Shown: positions 16,335-25,711, numbered from the stretch's first letter. The stretch is 64,000 nucleotides of DNA from Roseobacter fucihabitans (GCF_014337925.2 NZ_CP143423.1:2014501-2078500), one strand, 5' to 3'. The notes: generated from the letters alone by a model not told the origin. Numbers and translations are program-made.

Positions 16335-17558
16335 ATGAAATTAGATATCGAATTTGTCCGCCGGCAATTCCCGGCATTTGAGGCTGCTCCGCTGCGGGGC
16401 CAGGCGTTTTTTGAGAACGCGGGCGGGTCATATACCTGCGCGCCCGTGATTAACCGTCTCACGCGGTTTTATACCGAACGCAAGGTCCAGCCCTATGCGC
16501 CCTATCCGGCCAGTCGCTTGGGGGGGGCCGAAATGGATGAGGCGCGCCTGCGTCTGGCAGGGCTGCTTGGTGTGGAGAGCGATGAGGTCAGTTTTGGTCC
16601 CTCCACCACGCAAAACACCTATGTTCTGGCCCAGGCCTTTGCTGAGATGATGCAGCCCGGCGAGGCCATCATCGTAACCAATCAGGACCATGAGGCCAAT
16701 TCCGGCCCCTGGCGGCGCCTGACGCAGCGCGGCATTGAAATCCGCGAATGGCAGCTGGACCCGGAAACCGGGCATCTCGACCCGCAAGACCTTGAAAACC
16801 TGCTCGATGACAGGGTGCGGTTGGTGTGTTTTCCCCATTGCTCCAACGTGGTGGGCGAGATCAACCCGGTCATGGAAATCACCGCGCTGGCGCATGCCGC
16901 CGGGGCGTTTACCTGCGTCGATGGCGTCTCCTATGCACCGCATGGGTTCCCGGATTTGCACGCGCTGGGGCCTGATATCTATCTGTTTTCGGCCTATAAA
17001 ACTTATGGGCCGCATCAGGGGATCATGATGATCCGTCGCACCTTGGGCAATCTGTTGCCCAATCAGGGGCATCATTTCAACGCGGATACGCTCTACAAAC
17101 GCTTCACACCTGCGGGTCCGGATCATGCGCAGGTGGCCGCCTGTGCGGGTATGGCCGATTATGTCGATCAGCTCTATGCGCATCATTTCAAGCAAGATGC
17201 CACACCAAGCGCGCGCGGTGTTGCGGTGCATGATCTGATGCGCGCGCATGAACGCGCCTTGCTGGCACCACTGCTGGAAGCGGTGAAATCGCGCAATTCG
17301 GTGCGCCTGATCGGCCCGTCCGATCCGCAAAACCGCGCCCCGACCGTGGCACTGGCGTTGAAACGCAACGCCGAAGAGGTTGCCGCGGAACTCTCCTCAC
17401 GTGGGATCATGGCGGGGGGTGGTGATTTCTACGCCGGGCGCGCGCTTGCGGCGATGGGAGTGGATGACGCTTTGGGTGTGTTACGGCTCAGCTTTACGCA
17501 TTACACGTCACCTGATGAAATTACCCAGCTTCTTGAGGCACTTGACGAGATGTTGTGA
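16335..17558 (+). CDS. class V aminotransferase (cysteine desulfurase-like, without the active-site Cys)
   Basis: 407 residues. The PLP-binding Lys is in SAYKTYGPHQG near residue 223. Other fold-type I landmarks are SFGPSTTQNTY, DHEANSGPWRR, CFPHCSNVVGEINP and the Asp of CVDGVSYAPHG. True SufS/IscS enzymes have a catalytic Cys near the C-terminal third; here the equivalent loop reads AGGGDFYAGRALA, without Cys. It is therefore more likely a lyase, epimerase or aminotransferase of the cysteine-desulfurase-like subgroup than a sulfur donor. It is a single gene; the candidate sigma-E promoter of the photolyase begins 10 bases after its stop. Confidence 0.8.
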   Translation: MKLDIEFVRRQFPAFEAAPLRGQAFFENAGGSYTCAPVINRLTRFYTERKVQPYAPYPASRLGGAEMDEARLRLAGLLGVESDEVSFGPSTTQNTYVLAQAFAEMMQPGEAIIVTNQDHEANSGPWRRLTQRGIEIREWQLDPETGHLDPQDLENLLDDRVRLVCFPHCSNVVGEINPVMEITALAHAAGAFTCVDGVSYAPHGFPDLHALGPDIYLFSAYKTYGPHQGIMMIRRTLGNLLPNQGHHFNADTLYKRFTPAGPDHAQVAACAGMADYVDQLYAHHFKQDATPSARGVAVHDLMRAHERALLAPLLEAVKSRNSVRLIGPSDPQNRAPTVALALKRNAEEVAAELSSRGIMAGGGDFYAGRALAAMGVDDALGVLRLSFTHYTSPDEITQLLEALDEML

Positions 17559-17568
17559 TCTTTTACCT

Positions 17569-17596
17569 TGATCCATCGGCAATTGATTTACGTACA
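17569..17596 (+). promoter_or_regulatory. candidate RpoE (ChrR-controlled sigma-E) promoter for phr-cfa
   Basis: TGATCC at 17569-17574 is followed after 16 bases by CGTACA at 17591-17596. The ECF sigma factor RpoE of Rhodobacter sphaeroides recognises a TGATCC -35 with a CGTA-type -10, and its known targets include photolyase and cyclopropane-fatty-acid synthase genes. The predicted transcript would begin about 25 bases before the photolyase start. Confidence 0.55.
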
Positions 17597-17627
17597 TCCT
17601 TTAATGAAACGTTAAGGGTTTTCCGGT

Positions 17628-19046
17628 GTGTCCTCATCTCCTGTTCTTGTCTGGTTCCGACGCGACCTGCGCCTGAGTGACCACCCGGCGCTGCATGCGG
17701 CTTGCGCGACGGGGCGTCCGGTCATTCCGGTGTTCATCCACGATGACCCTGTTGCGCGCCTTGGAGCCGCACCTAAATGGCGGCTTGGCCTTGGCCTTGG
17801 AACCTTCGCGGACAGCCTTGCCGAGAAACAAAGCCATCTGATCCTGCGCCACGGGCCTGCCTTGGAAACGCTGCAAAAGCTCATCAAGGAAACCGGCGCG
17901 GGCGCGGTATATTGGTCGCGCCTCTATGATCCCGATGCGGTCGCGCGCGATACAGAAGTTAAGGAGACCCTGAAAGAACAGGGGATCGAGGCCAAATCCT
18001 TTGGCGGGCATCTGATGTTTGAACCCTGGACCGTGGAGACGAAAACAGGTGGGTTTTACAAGGTCTACACGCCCTTCTGGAACATGGTGAAGGGGCGGGA
18101 TGTCGAAGCGCCCTTACCGGCCCCAAGCGCGATCCCAGCACCGCAAAATTGGCCCGCCAGTGATGCATTGGCCGATTGGCATATGGGTGTGCGCATGAAC
18201 CGGGGGGCGCAGATCGTGCGACCTCACGTGCGTCTGGGAGAAAAAGCGGCACAAGCCCGGCTTGGCGCCTTCATCGCGCAGAAAGTCGACGGTTATGACA
18301 CGACGCGTGATTTGCCGGGGGTGGATGGCACCTCTGGCCTGTCCCAAAACCTCAGCCTTGGGGAGATTAGCCCCCATCAATGCTGGCATGCCGGGATGCG
18401 GGCGCGCCAGGAGGGCAAGACGGGCGCAGAAACCTTCCTCAAGGAGTTGGTTTGGCGCGAGTTTGCCTATCATCTGATGCATCACACGCCGCGTCTTTTG
18501 ACCGGAAACTGGAAAGAGAACTGGGATGCCTTCCCCTGGCGTACCAACCCTGATGCGCCCGAAGTCATCGCCTGGAAACAGGGGCGCACCGGCATTCAAT
18601 TCGTCGATGCGGCCATGCGCGAGCTTTATGTGACCGGCATCATGCACAATCGCGGCCGCATGATCGTTGCCAGCTATCTGACGAAACATCTGCTGACGCA
18701 TTGGCAGATCGGCCTGAAATGGTTTGAGGACTGCCTGATCGACTGGGACCCGGCCAGCAACGCCATGGGCTGGCAATGGTCCGCAGGTTCCGGCCCGGAT
18801 GCCACGCCCTATTTCCGCGTGTTCAACCCGGTCACGCAGCTCGATAAATTCGACAAGAACCGCGACTACGCTCATCGCTGGATCGCAGAGGGTCGCTCCA
18901 ACCCGAGCCAGGACGCGCTGTCCTATTTTGAAGCCATCCCGCGCGCCTGGGGATTGTCACCGAATGACGCAATTCCCGCTCCGGTTGTTGCCGCAGATGA
19001 GGGGCGAAAAATCGCCCTGAATGCCTATGAAAACAAAGGCTTTTGA
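17628..19046 (+). CDS. phrB: deoxyribodipyrimidine photolyase (DNA photolyase)
   Basis: 472 residues from a GTG start, the usual class I photolyase length. The N-terminal antenna domain begins VLVWFRRDLRLSDHPAL. The FAD-binding C-terminal domain shows WREFAYHLMHH, NRGRMIVASYLTKHLL, WQ.G..WFEDCLIDWDPASNA and the GWQWSAGSGPDATPYFRVFNP-type motif. The enzyme uses light to split cyclobutane pyrimidine dimers in DNA. It overlaps the open frame of the next gene. A TGATCC-type promoter lies 32-59 bases upstream, so light or singlet-oxygen stress control is likely. In Rhodobacter sphaeroides the neighbouring pair is named phrA-cfaA. Confidence 0.93.
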   Translation: MSSSPVLVWFRRDLRLSDHPALHAACATGRPVIPVFIHDDPVARLGAAPKWRLGLGLGTFADSLAEKQSHLILRHGPALETLQKLIKETGAGAVYWSRLYDPDAVARDTEVKETLKEQGIEAKSFGGHLMFEPWTVETKTGGFYKVYTPFWNMVKGRDVEAPLPAPSAIPAPQNWPASDALADWHMGVRMNRGAQIVRPHVRLGEKAAQARLGAFIAQKVDGYDTTRDLPGVDGTSGLSQNLSLGEISPHQCWHAGMRARQEGKTGAETFLKELVWREFAYHLMHHTPRLLTGNWKENWDAFPWRTNPDAPEVIAWKQGRTGIQFVDAAMRELYVTGIMHNRGRMIVASYLTKHLLTHWQIGLKWFEDCLIDWDPASNAMGWQWSAGSGPDATPYFRVFNPVTQLDKFDKNRDYAHRWIAEGRSNPSQDALSYFEAIPRAWGLSPNDAIPAPVVAADEGRKIALNAYENKGF

Positions 19047-19119
19047 AATGCTTGATTCCACCTTTGCGCCTCATAAAAAACTGGGTAAACACCCGGTTCA
19101 TACAGCAGACGGAAACCAC

Positions 19120-20328
19120 ATGACCCTGACCAGCACTGACGGCCAAAACGACCTGCCGCGTTATTTCACGCATGTGTTCGCCATGGCGCAGAAAATGAAT
19201 AACGGGCGTGTGGATTTCGTCGTACCGGACGGGCGACGGTTTCGCGCGGAAGGGCAGAATCCGGGGCCGGTTGCCGAGATTGAAATCCACAATGGCGATC
19301 TGTTTGCCCGCCTGATCCGCGAGGGCGATCTTGGATTTTGTGACGGTTACCTCGATGGGTGGTGGTCAACACCTGATTTGCAGGCCTTCATGGACCTCGT
19401 GCACGCGGATAACGAAGACATCTATGATGGGTTCCCCGGCATGGCCATTTTGCGCAATTTTGAACGGTTCCGGTTCTGGCTGCAACGCAATCACAAGACG
19501 CAGGCGCGCAAGAACATCAGTTTTCATTACGATCTGGGCAATGAATTTTATGGTTTGTGGCTGGATGAGACGATGACCTATTCCTCCGCGATGTTCCGCA
19601 GCGGGCAGGAAAGTATGGAAAACGCCCAGATCGAGAAATACAAATCCATGGTGGATGAAATGGGGGCGCAACCGGGCGATCATATCCTTGAGATTGGTTG
19701 CGGCTGGGGCGGGTTTGCCGAATATGCCGCCAAGGAACGCGGCTTGCGGGTGACCGGCCTGACCATCTCTGAAGAGCAGATTAAGTATGCGCGAGACCGT
19801 ATTGAAAACGCTGGACTTTCTGAAATGGTTGACTTCAAGTTGCAGGATTACCGCGACGAGACCGGTACCTATGATGGCATCGCCAGTATCGAGATGTTCG
19901 AGGCTGTGGGTGAAAAATACTGGCCGACATATTTCAATGTCGTAAGGGATCGTTTGAAGCCGGGCAAAAGTGCTACGCTCCAGATCATCACCGTCGCGGA
20001 CCGGCGTTGGCATGTTTACCAGCGCGGTGTGGATTTCATCCAGAAGTACATTTTTCCGGGCGGCATGCTGCCAAGCCCCTCGGCGCTGCGTGATCAGGTC
20101 AAAAAGGCCGGGCTCAGCATCGAACGATCTGTCGAATTTGGCCACAGTTATTCCATAACTTTGCGCCGATGGCACGATACCTTCAATGCGAAATGGGATC
20201 AGGTGGCCAAACTCGGCTTTGACGAACGCTTTCGGCGGATGTGGAATTTCTACCTGACCTCCTGTGCATCGACGTTTGAAAGCTCGAACTGCGATGTGAC
20301 GCAAATTACAATCAAGCGGCCCGGCTAA
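19120..20328 (+). CDS. cfa: cyclopropane-fatty-acyl-phospholipid synthase family methyltransferase
   Basis: About 402 residues from the ATG at 19120. Longer in-frame starts at 19021 and 19048 overlap the photolyase end and lack good ribosome sites. The SAM-binding motif ILEIGCGWGGFAEYAA and the CFA-type NISFHYDLGNEFYGLWLDETMTY (bicarbonate/lipid region) are visible, followed by EMFEAVGEKYW and the C-terminal YLTSCASTFESSNCDVTQ. The enzyme adds a methylene group to unsaturated membrane fatty acids using S-adenosylmethionine. In Rhodobacter the adjacent pair belongs to the singlet-oxygen response; here the gene presumably shares the photolyase promoter. Confidence 0.9.
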   Translation: MTLTSTDGQNDLPRYFTHVFAMAQKMNNGRVDFVVPDGRRFRAEGQNPGPVAEIEIHNGDLFARLIREGDLGFCDGYLDGWWSTPDLQAFMDLVHADNEDIYDGFPGMAILRNFERFRFWLQRNHKTQARKNISFHYDLGNEFYGLWLDETMTYSSAMFRSGQESMENAQIEKYKSMVDEMGAQPGDHILEIGCGWGGFAEYAAKERGLRVTGLTISEEQIKYARDRIENAGLSEMVDFKLQDYRDETGTYDGIASIEMFEAVGEKYWPTYFNVVRDRLKPGKSATLQIITVADRRWHVYQRGVDFIQKYIFPGGMLPSPSALRDQVKKAGLSIERSVEFGHSYSITLRRWHDTFNAKWDQVAKLGFDERFRRMWNFYLTSCASTFESSNCDVTQITIKRPG

Positions 20329-20361
20329 AGAGGGGCGCGCGCCCTCGAAAGGACCGATCCG

Positions 20362-20802
20362 ATGCCCACCGCAGCCCGACTTGTCGCGGCGATCTGTATT
20401 TGCCTCGTTGCATTTATCGTGTCCCACCTGATCATGCCTTTGATGCCGGAAAGCACCGCATTTGGCATGTTCGCCTATGTGAACGCGGGCATTGGTCTCT
20501 GTGTCGGCTGGAGCGTCATGGGCAAGCGGGCAGGGGGCGGCAGTAGCGCCGCGCTCAACAACGGGTTCAGCGGCATTTTGATGCTGGTGCTATGGGGCCT
20601 GTTTTTACATTCCTGTTACCAGATGTTCGGTCGGGCCATGGCGAATTGGTATGACGGGGCGTTTGATGCGCTGCTAGCGGTGTTCAAATTCATGGCGGAA
20701 TTTGCGCTGGTCATGGCCGACCCGCTGGTGATCATATCCCTGATTACGGGCGGTATTTTATCGGGTCTGGCCACCGAATACGCATGGCGCAGATGGCGTT
20801 GA
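20362..20802 (+). CDS. trgA: TrgA-family membrane protein (tellurite resistance locus)
   Basis: 146 residues with four hydrophobic segments: residues ~5-28, 34-52, 72-90 and 115-138. The opening MPTAARLVAAICICLVAF matches TrgA proteins of Rhodobacteraceae. Its function is not known in molecular terms; in Rhodobacter sphaeroides trgAB together with cysK raised tellurite resistance. Here trgA is followed after 17 bases by trgB and then cysK, the same gene order, which supports the name strongly. Confidence 0.85.
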   Translation: MPTAARLVAAICICLVAFIVSHLIMPLMPESTAFGMFAYVNAGIGLCVGWSVMGKRAGGGSSAALNNGFSGILMLVLWGLFLHSCYQMFGRAMANWYDGAFDALLAVFKFMAEFALVMADPLVIISLITGGILSGLATEYAWRRWR

Positions 20803-20819
20803 GGCGCTAAAACGCGGAT

Positions 20820-21926
20820 ATGGATCCGCTGTTTTTATTTGGGACGATGCAACATCTCCCGCTGCTTGAGGCCGTGCTGGGGGAGGCCGCGCACATCCGG
20901 CTGACGTCGGCGGAACTGCGTGGATACCGTGTCGATGCCGCATGCGAAGGCCCCTTTCCAACGCTGACGCCGCAAGAGGATGCAATCGCTGTGGGGCTCT
21001 TGGCCGAGGGGCTGACCGGAGCTGATATTGCGCGGCTGGATTATTACGAAAACGCCTTCGAGTATAGCTTGCAACCCGTTGTGCTCACCGATCGGCGCGC
21101 CGCGCGCTGCTATATGGCGCGACCGGAGCGCTGGAAGGGCAACGGCATATGGTCGCTTGAGGATTGGGCCGCGGAATGGGGTGCCTTGAGCGTCATCGCG
21201 GCACATGAGGTCATGGGATACTTCGGGCAAAAGCCCCCCGAGGTGATTGCTGAGATGTTCCCGATGATCCGGGCGCGCGCCTGGTCGACCGTGAACGCGG
21301 CTGAGACCCGTGAAGGGGTGAATGGTTTTACGGGCAGGGTGGAGATTGCGCAGCGGCGCCGGGTTTACGCGCAGTATTTTGCGCTGGATGAATTTGATAT
21401 CAGCCACGCACGCTTTGACGGCTCGATGACACCTGAACTGATGCGCGCGGTCTTCATCGCGGCGGATGCAGCGCATGTTCTGCCCTATGATCCCGTCCGG
21501 GACTGTGTATTGCTGGTGGAACAGATGCGCATGGGGCCACTGGCGCGCGGCGATGCCGCGCTGTGGCAGCTGGAGCCGATTGCGGGCCGCCTTGATCCTG
21601 GCGAGACGCCGCAGAACACGGTGCGCCGCGAAGCGCTTGAGGAAGCTGGCCTGACCATCGGGGCGCTGCATGCTGTCGCGCAAACCTATAGCTCGCCTGG
21701 AAATTCGACCGAATTCCACTACTCCTATGTTGGGATTGCGGATTTGGGTGAGGGGACCGCGGGGTTGGGCGGGCTCGAGTCTGAGGATGAGGACATCCGA
21801 TCCCGCGTCATGGATTTCGAGGCGCTGCTGGCGCTTTGCGATGACCAGAAACTCGAAAACGCGCCGCTGGTTTTGATCACCTATTGGCTGGCACGACACC
21901 GGGATCGGTTGCGCGCTTCCTCTTGA
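20820..21926 (+). CDS. trgB: TrgB: gamma-glutamylcyclotransferase-like domain fused to a Nudix hydrolase
   Basis: 368 residues. The first ~155 residues look like a gamma-glutamylcyclotransferase/AIG2-type domain (LFLFGTM near the N-terminus replaces the usual YGTL loop, and DYYENAFEY supplies the acidic site). The second half is a Nudix hydrolase of the ADP-ribose pyrophosphatase type, with a complete box G-x5-E-x7-REALEEAGL near residues 258-280. Nudix enzymes hydrolyse nucleoside diphosphate derivatives; the first domain suggests glutathione-related chemistry. The pairing with trgA and cysK links it to oxyanion/thiol stress. A short spacer separates it from cysK. Confidence 0.87.
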   Translation: MDPLFLFGTMQHLPLLEAVLGEAAHIRLTSAELRGYRVDAACEGPFPTLTPQEDAIAVGLLAEGLTGADIARLDYYENAFEYSLQPVVLTDRRAARCYMARPERWKGNGIWSLEDWAAEWGALSVIAAHEVMGYFGQKPPEVIAEMFPMIRARAWSTVNAAETREGVNGFTGRVEIAQRRRVYAQYFALDEFDISHARFDGSMTPELMRAVFIAADAAHVLPYDPVRDCVLLVEQMRMGPLARGDAALWQLEPIAGRLDPGETPQNTVRREALEEAGLTIGALHAVAQTYSSPGNSTEFHYSYVGIADLGEGTAGLGGLESEDEDIRSRVMDFEALLALCDDQKLENAPLVLITYWLARHRDRLRASS

Positions 21927-21979
21927 GGTCGCGCCCCCGCAGGTCTAGGAGTTAAGGCATCACTTTGAAGGGGAATGCC

Positions 21980-23017
21980 ATGCACGTTGCAAGCGATCTG
22001 GCCGCGGCCATTGGAAACACACCGCTGATCCGGCTGAAACAGGCCAGCGCGGCGACGGGCTGCGAGATTCTGGGCAAGGCGGAGTTCATGAACCCCGGTC
22101 AATCCGTCAAGGACCGCGCGGCGCTCTTCATCATCAAGGATGCGGTTGCCAGGGGTATGCTGAAACCCGGCGGCACCATTGTCGAGGGTACCGCGGGCAA
22201 TACCGGCATCGGGTTGGCGCTGGTCGGGGCGTCCATGGGGTTCAAAACCGTGATCGTCATTCCCGAAACGCAAAGCCAGGAAAAGAAAGACATGCTGCGC
22301 CTTGCGGGGGCGGAATTGGTCCAGGTCCCGGCCGCGCCCTATCGTAATCCCAATAATTTCGTGCGCTATTCCGAACGCTTGGCAAATGAGCTGGCGCGCA
22401 GCACCAATGAAGGCGTGATCTGGGCCAATCAGTTTGACAATGTGGCCAACCGTCAGGCCCATATTGAGACGACCGGGCCTGAGATCTGGGAACAAACCGG
22501 TGGCAAGGTCGATGGGTTCATCTGTGCGGTGGGCTCGGGTGGCACATTGGCGGGCGTGTCGGAGGTGTTGAAGCCCAAGGGCGTCAAAATCGGATTGGCG
22601 GATCCGGATGGTGCATCGCTGCACAATCATTACACAACCGGTGAATTGGTGATGTCTGAAGGGTCATCCATCAATGAGGGCATCGGCCAGATCCGCATCA
22701 CCAAAAACCTCGAAGGCTTCACGCCGGATTTCAGCTACAACATCCATGATGCTGAGGCCTTGCCCATCGTCTTTGATCTGCTGGAACACGAGGGCCTGTG
22801 CCTGGGTGGCTCCTCTGGTATCAATATCGCCGGGGCCATGCGCATGGCGCGCGACATGGGGCCGGGCCATACGATTGTGACGATCCTGTGCGATTACGGC
22901 ACGCGCTATCAATCCAAATTGTTCAACCCCGAGTTCCTGCGCGAAAAAGGCCTGCCCACGCCCGGCTGGCTCACCAAGGCCCCGGCGAGCATCCCGGGGG
23001 TCTTTGAAGACGTATGA
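21980..23017 (+). CDS. cysK: cysteine synthase A (O-acetylserine sulfhydrylase)
   Basis: 345 residues from the ATG at 21980 (a TTG five codons earlier is in frame but lacks support). PLP Lys is in MNPGQSVKDRAALFI; the phosphate loop is GTAGNTGIGLAL; the substrate loop at the start is IGNTPLIRL. The enzyme makes cysteine from O-acetylserine and sulfide in the cytosol. It carries a longer insertion (RYSERLANELARSTNEGVIW) typical of the alphaproteobacterial subgroup. It follows trgAB as in Rhodobacter sphaeroides, and the next gene starts within its stop codon (ATGA), so the channel gene is translationally coupled. Confidence 0.93.
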   Translation: MHVASDLAAAIGNTPLIRLKQASAATGCEILGKAEFMNPGQSVKDRAALFIIKDAVARGMLKPGGTIVEGTAGNTGIGLALVGASMGFKTVIVIPETQSQEKKDMLRLAGAELVQVPAAPYRNPNNFVRYSERLANELARSTNEGVIWANQFDNVANRQAHIETTGPEIWEQTGGKVDGFICAVGSGGTLAGVSEVLKPKGVKIGLADPDGASLHNHYTTGELVMSEGSSINEGIGQIRITKNLEGFTPDFSYNIHDAEALPIVFDLLEHEGLCLGGSSGINIAGAMRMARDMGPGHTIVTILCDYGTRYQSKLFNPEFLREKGLPTPGWLTKAPASIPGVFEDV

Positions 23018-25338
23018 GCCGATTTCTCCATGCCTTTGCCATCGCGCTGATCTGGCTGTGCGCTGTTTTCACCGGAGGCGTTACAGCACAAAACGCACCG
23101 CAAGAGACCCCCGATTATAAGACATGGGAACAATTGGCCGACCTGACCGAAAAGGCCATCGACACCGGCGCAAGTACCAATGAGCAATTCGAAGTTCTGC
23201 GTCAGAGTGTTGTTAACTTCAGGGCGCGCTTTGCAACAGTACAAAGCGCCAATGAGCCGCGAATATCCGCATTAAAACGACAAATAGAGGCGTTGGGGCC
23301 GGTTCCGGAGGCCGGGGAGGAAGCCGCTGAAATCGCGACCCGCCGCGCCGAACTCGAAGGCCAGCTCCAGGAGCTTCAGGCCCCGGTTCAGGTCGCATTG
23401 GCCGCCTTTCAAAGAGCGGATGCGATTGTCGGTGAAATCGACAGTATCATCCGGGACCGTCAGACCAAACGTCTGCTGTCGCTCGGCGCGTCGCCCGTCA
23501 ATCCATCCAACTGGCCGATAGCGCTCAAGGAACTCGAGCACACATTTAGCAATCTCAGTGCCGAAATTAGCCTCCACAAAGACCCTGAACGGCGACGGGT
23601 TTTGCGCGAAAACGCCCCCCTTGTCCTGTTCCTGCTGACGATATCGCTGATCTTCATCTTTCGCGGCCGTGCCTGGGCCGGTTTTGCGCTAAGCCGCCTG
23701 CGGGCCATGGGGGGGCGAGGGAGCGGGGTCTGGCGGTTCCTTGTTTCACTGTTTCGCATTATTATACCCCTGATCGGCGTGGCAATTTTTGCCCATGCGT
23801 TGCGGGTGACGGGGCTGGCGGGTGAACGCATCAACCTGATTCTTGATGCATTGCCGGTCTGGGCCGCGTTTCTGTTGGGGTTCCGGTGGTTGGCCGAACG
23901 GCTGTTTTCGCGCGATCCCGATGATGCTCTGATCCTGCTAACGCCTGAAAAACGCGCGCAGGCGCGGTTTTTATTGCTGCTTCTTTCCGTGTTCCTGGTG
24001 GTGCGCGGCATCATACGTCTGCTGCTTGAATTTGACAGCATGCAGCCCGAAGGCGAAGCGGTCCTGGCGTTTCCCATCATGGTTTTGATTGGTGTGACGC
24101 TGGCGTGCATCGGTCAGTTGATGCGGGGCTATGTGGCTTCCGACGGCACCGAAGAAGAGGACACCCCGCGCGGGACGTCAATGGTGCGCGCGATCAAAAC
24201 GATGGGGACAGGGCTGATCGCCATTTCCGTCATCGCCCCCTTGATGGCGGCTGTGGGGTATAGCGAAGCGGGCAATGCGTTGCTGTATCCGGCGGTGAGT
24301 ACGATGTTGGTGTTGGGGGGGGTGGCTGTTCTCAATCGCTTTGCGGCGGATGTTTACGGGCTGGTGACGGGTATGGGTGTTCAGGCCCGCGACGCCTTGT
24401 TTCCGATATTCGTCGGGTTTTTTCTACTGCTGGCGTCGCTGCCCATTCTGGCCCTCGCCTGGGGTGCAAGGGTCGCTGATCTGACCGAATTATGGTCGCG
24501 CTTTACGCTGGGTTTTGCCATTGGGGACACCCGTATTTCACCGGGTGATTTTCTGACGCTGGTGATCATTTTCGCCGTCGGTTACGGTCTGACACGGCTT
24601 TTGCAAAATACGCTGCGGGTGAGCGTTTTACCCAAAACCCAGATCGACATCGGCGGGCAGAACGCAATTGTGTCCGGGCTCGGTTACTTTGGTATTTTTC
24701 TTGCCGGGCTATTGGCGGTCACGGGTGCGGGGCTCGATCTTTCCTCGCTGGCGATCGTTGCAGGGGCCTTGTCGGTTGGGATCGGTTTCGGTCTGCAGAC
24801 GGTTGTTTCCAATTTCGTTTCGGGCATCATCTTGCTGATCGAAAGGCCGATTTCGGAGGGAGATTGGATCGAAGTGGGCGGTCAGATGGGCTATGTAAGG
24901 GACATTTCCGTCCGCTCCACCCGCATCGAAACCTTTGACCGTACCGATGTGATTGTCCCCAATGCCGATCTCGTATCCGGCACGGTGACGAACTACACGC
25001 GCGGCAATAAAGTCGGGCGGTTGATCGTGTCGGTTGGTGTCGCCTATGGCACGGACACACGTCGCGTCGAAGCGATCCTCAAGGAGATCGTCGAGGAACA
25101 GCCGATGGTGTTGCGCAATCCGGCACCGATGATCCTGTTCAACAATTTCGGCGCGGATGCGCTGGAGTTTGAACTGCGCATGATCTTGCGGGATGTGAAC
25201 TGGATCATGAACGTCAAGAACGACATCAATCATGCGATTGCCAAACGTTTTTCGGAGGAGAATATCGAAATCCCCTTCGCACAACGCGATGTCTGGCTTC
25301 GCAATGCCGAAGTGCTCAAGGATCCGGTTTCCCGCTGA
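23014..25338 (+). CDS. large MscS-type mechanosensitive channel with DUF3772 periplasmic domain
   Basis: 774 residues. It has a signal peptide (about residues 1-25, ending VTAQNAP), then a coiled helical periplasmic domain to about residue 190 (ELEGQLQELQAPVQ), then around ten hydrophobic segments from residue 200 to 590. The MscS core follows: GIGFGLQTVVSNFVSGIILLI is the pore-lining Gly/Ala helix region, then ERPISEGDWIEVGGQMGYV and FDRTDVIVPNADLVSGTVTN in the beta domain. Such MscK/YbiO-like channels release solutes on osmotic downshock. The start overlaps the cysK stop. Confidence 0.9.
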   Translation: MSRFLHAFAIALIWLCAVFTGGVTAQNAPQETPDYKTWEQLADLTEKAIDTGASTNEQFEVLRQSVVNFRARFATVQSANEPRISALKRQIEALGPVPEAGEEAAEIATRRAELEGQLQELQAPVQVALAAFQRADAIVGEIDSIIRDRQTKRLLSLGASPVNPSNWPIALKELEHTFSNLSAEISLHKDPERRRVLRENAPLVLFLLTISLIFIFRGRAWAGFALSRLRAMGGRGSGVWRFLVSLFRIIIPLIGVAIFAHALRVTGLAGERINLILDALPVWAAFLLGFRWLAERLFSRDPDDALILLTPEKRAQARFLLLLLSVFLVVRGIIRLLLEFDSMQPEGEAVLAFPIMVLIGVTLACIGQLMRGYVASDGTEEEDTPRGTSMVRAIKTMGTGLIAISVIAPLMAAVGYSEAGNALLYPAVSTMLVLGGVAVLNRFAADVYGLVTGMGVQARDALFPIFVGFFLLLASLPILALAWGARVADLTELWSRFTLGFAIGDTRISPGDFLTLVIIFAVGYGLTRLLQNTLRVSVLPKTQIDIGGQNAIVSGLGYFGIFLAGLLAVTGAGLDLSSLAIVAGALSVGIGFGLQTVVSNFVSGIILLIERPISEGDWIEVGGQMGYVRDISVRSTRIETFDRTDVIVPNADLVSGTVTNYTRGNKVGRLIVSVGVAYGTDTRRVEAILKEIVEEQPMVLRNPAPMILFNNFGADALEFELRMILRDVNWIMNVKNDINHAIAKRFSEENIEIPFAQRDVWLRNAEVLKDPVSR

Positions 25339-25711
25339 AGCAAGATTACATCCGGGCAAGTAAGCCGCTCCCAACCAAAGCGACATAGGATGCATGCCCG
25401 GTTTCCGTGCATATTAAGCGCAACGTGGATTGTTCTTGCATGAGGCGACATCTTCGGCGCTTTGATGATATGTTCGTGCCGTCTAGGTCTTGTCATTTCA
25501 CCAACGCCTCTGCGCCGTTGTGCGCGGCTGCGTTTCTGGGCGCAGGCTCAAACCCTTGTCAGTGCTTTTTCTTTTGAGCCCGTGAGGATACGTTTTCAAT
25601 AGCTTCTCTTGCGTGTCGAAAGTCAGATTTAACATCCGGTTGAGCGCCCGATGTTTTTTTTGCGGGAAGAGAGCCTTCCACGTCTTAAAGCTGGATTATT
25701 TGAGGGGCAAG
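25339..25711. other. 373-base stretch without a recognised gene
   Basis: Nothing convincing is seen on either strand; codon use of the short frames is not natural. It is the left part of a poorly coding region that includes an orphan gene, an integrase relic and tRNA-Ser(CGA), and is probably old accessory DNA. Confidence 0.4.

Noticed and set aside
16428-17330. 300-codon minus-strand frame opposite the class V aminotransferase
   Set aside because: Antisense of a clear PLP enzyme; no start signal or domain.
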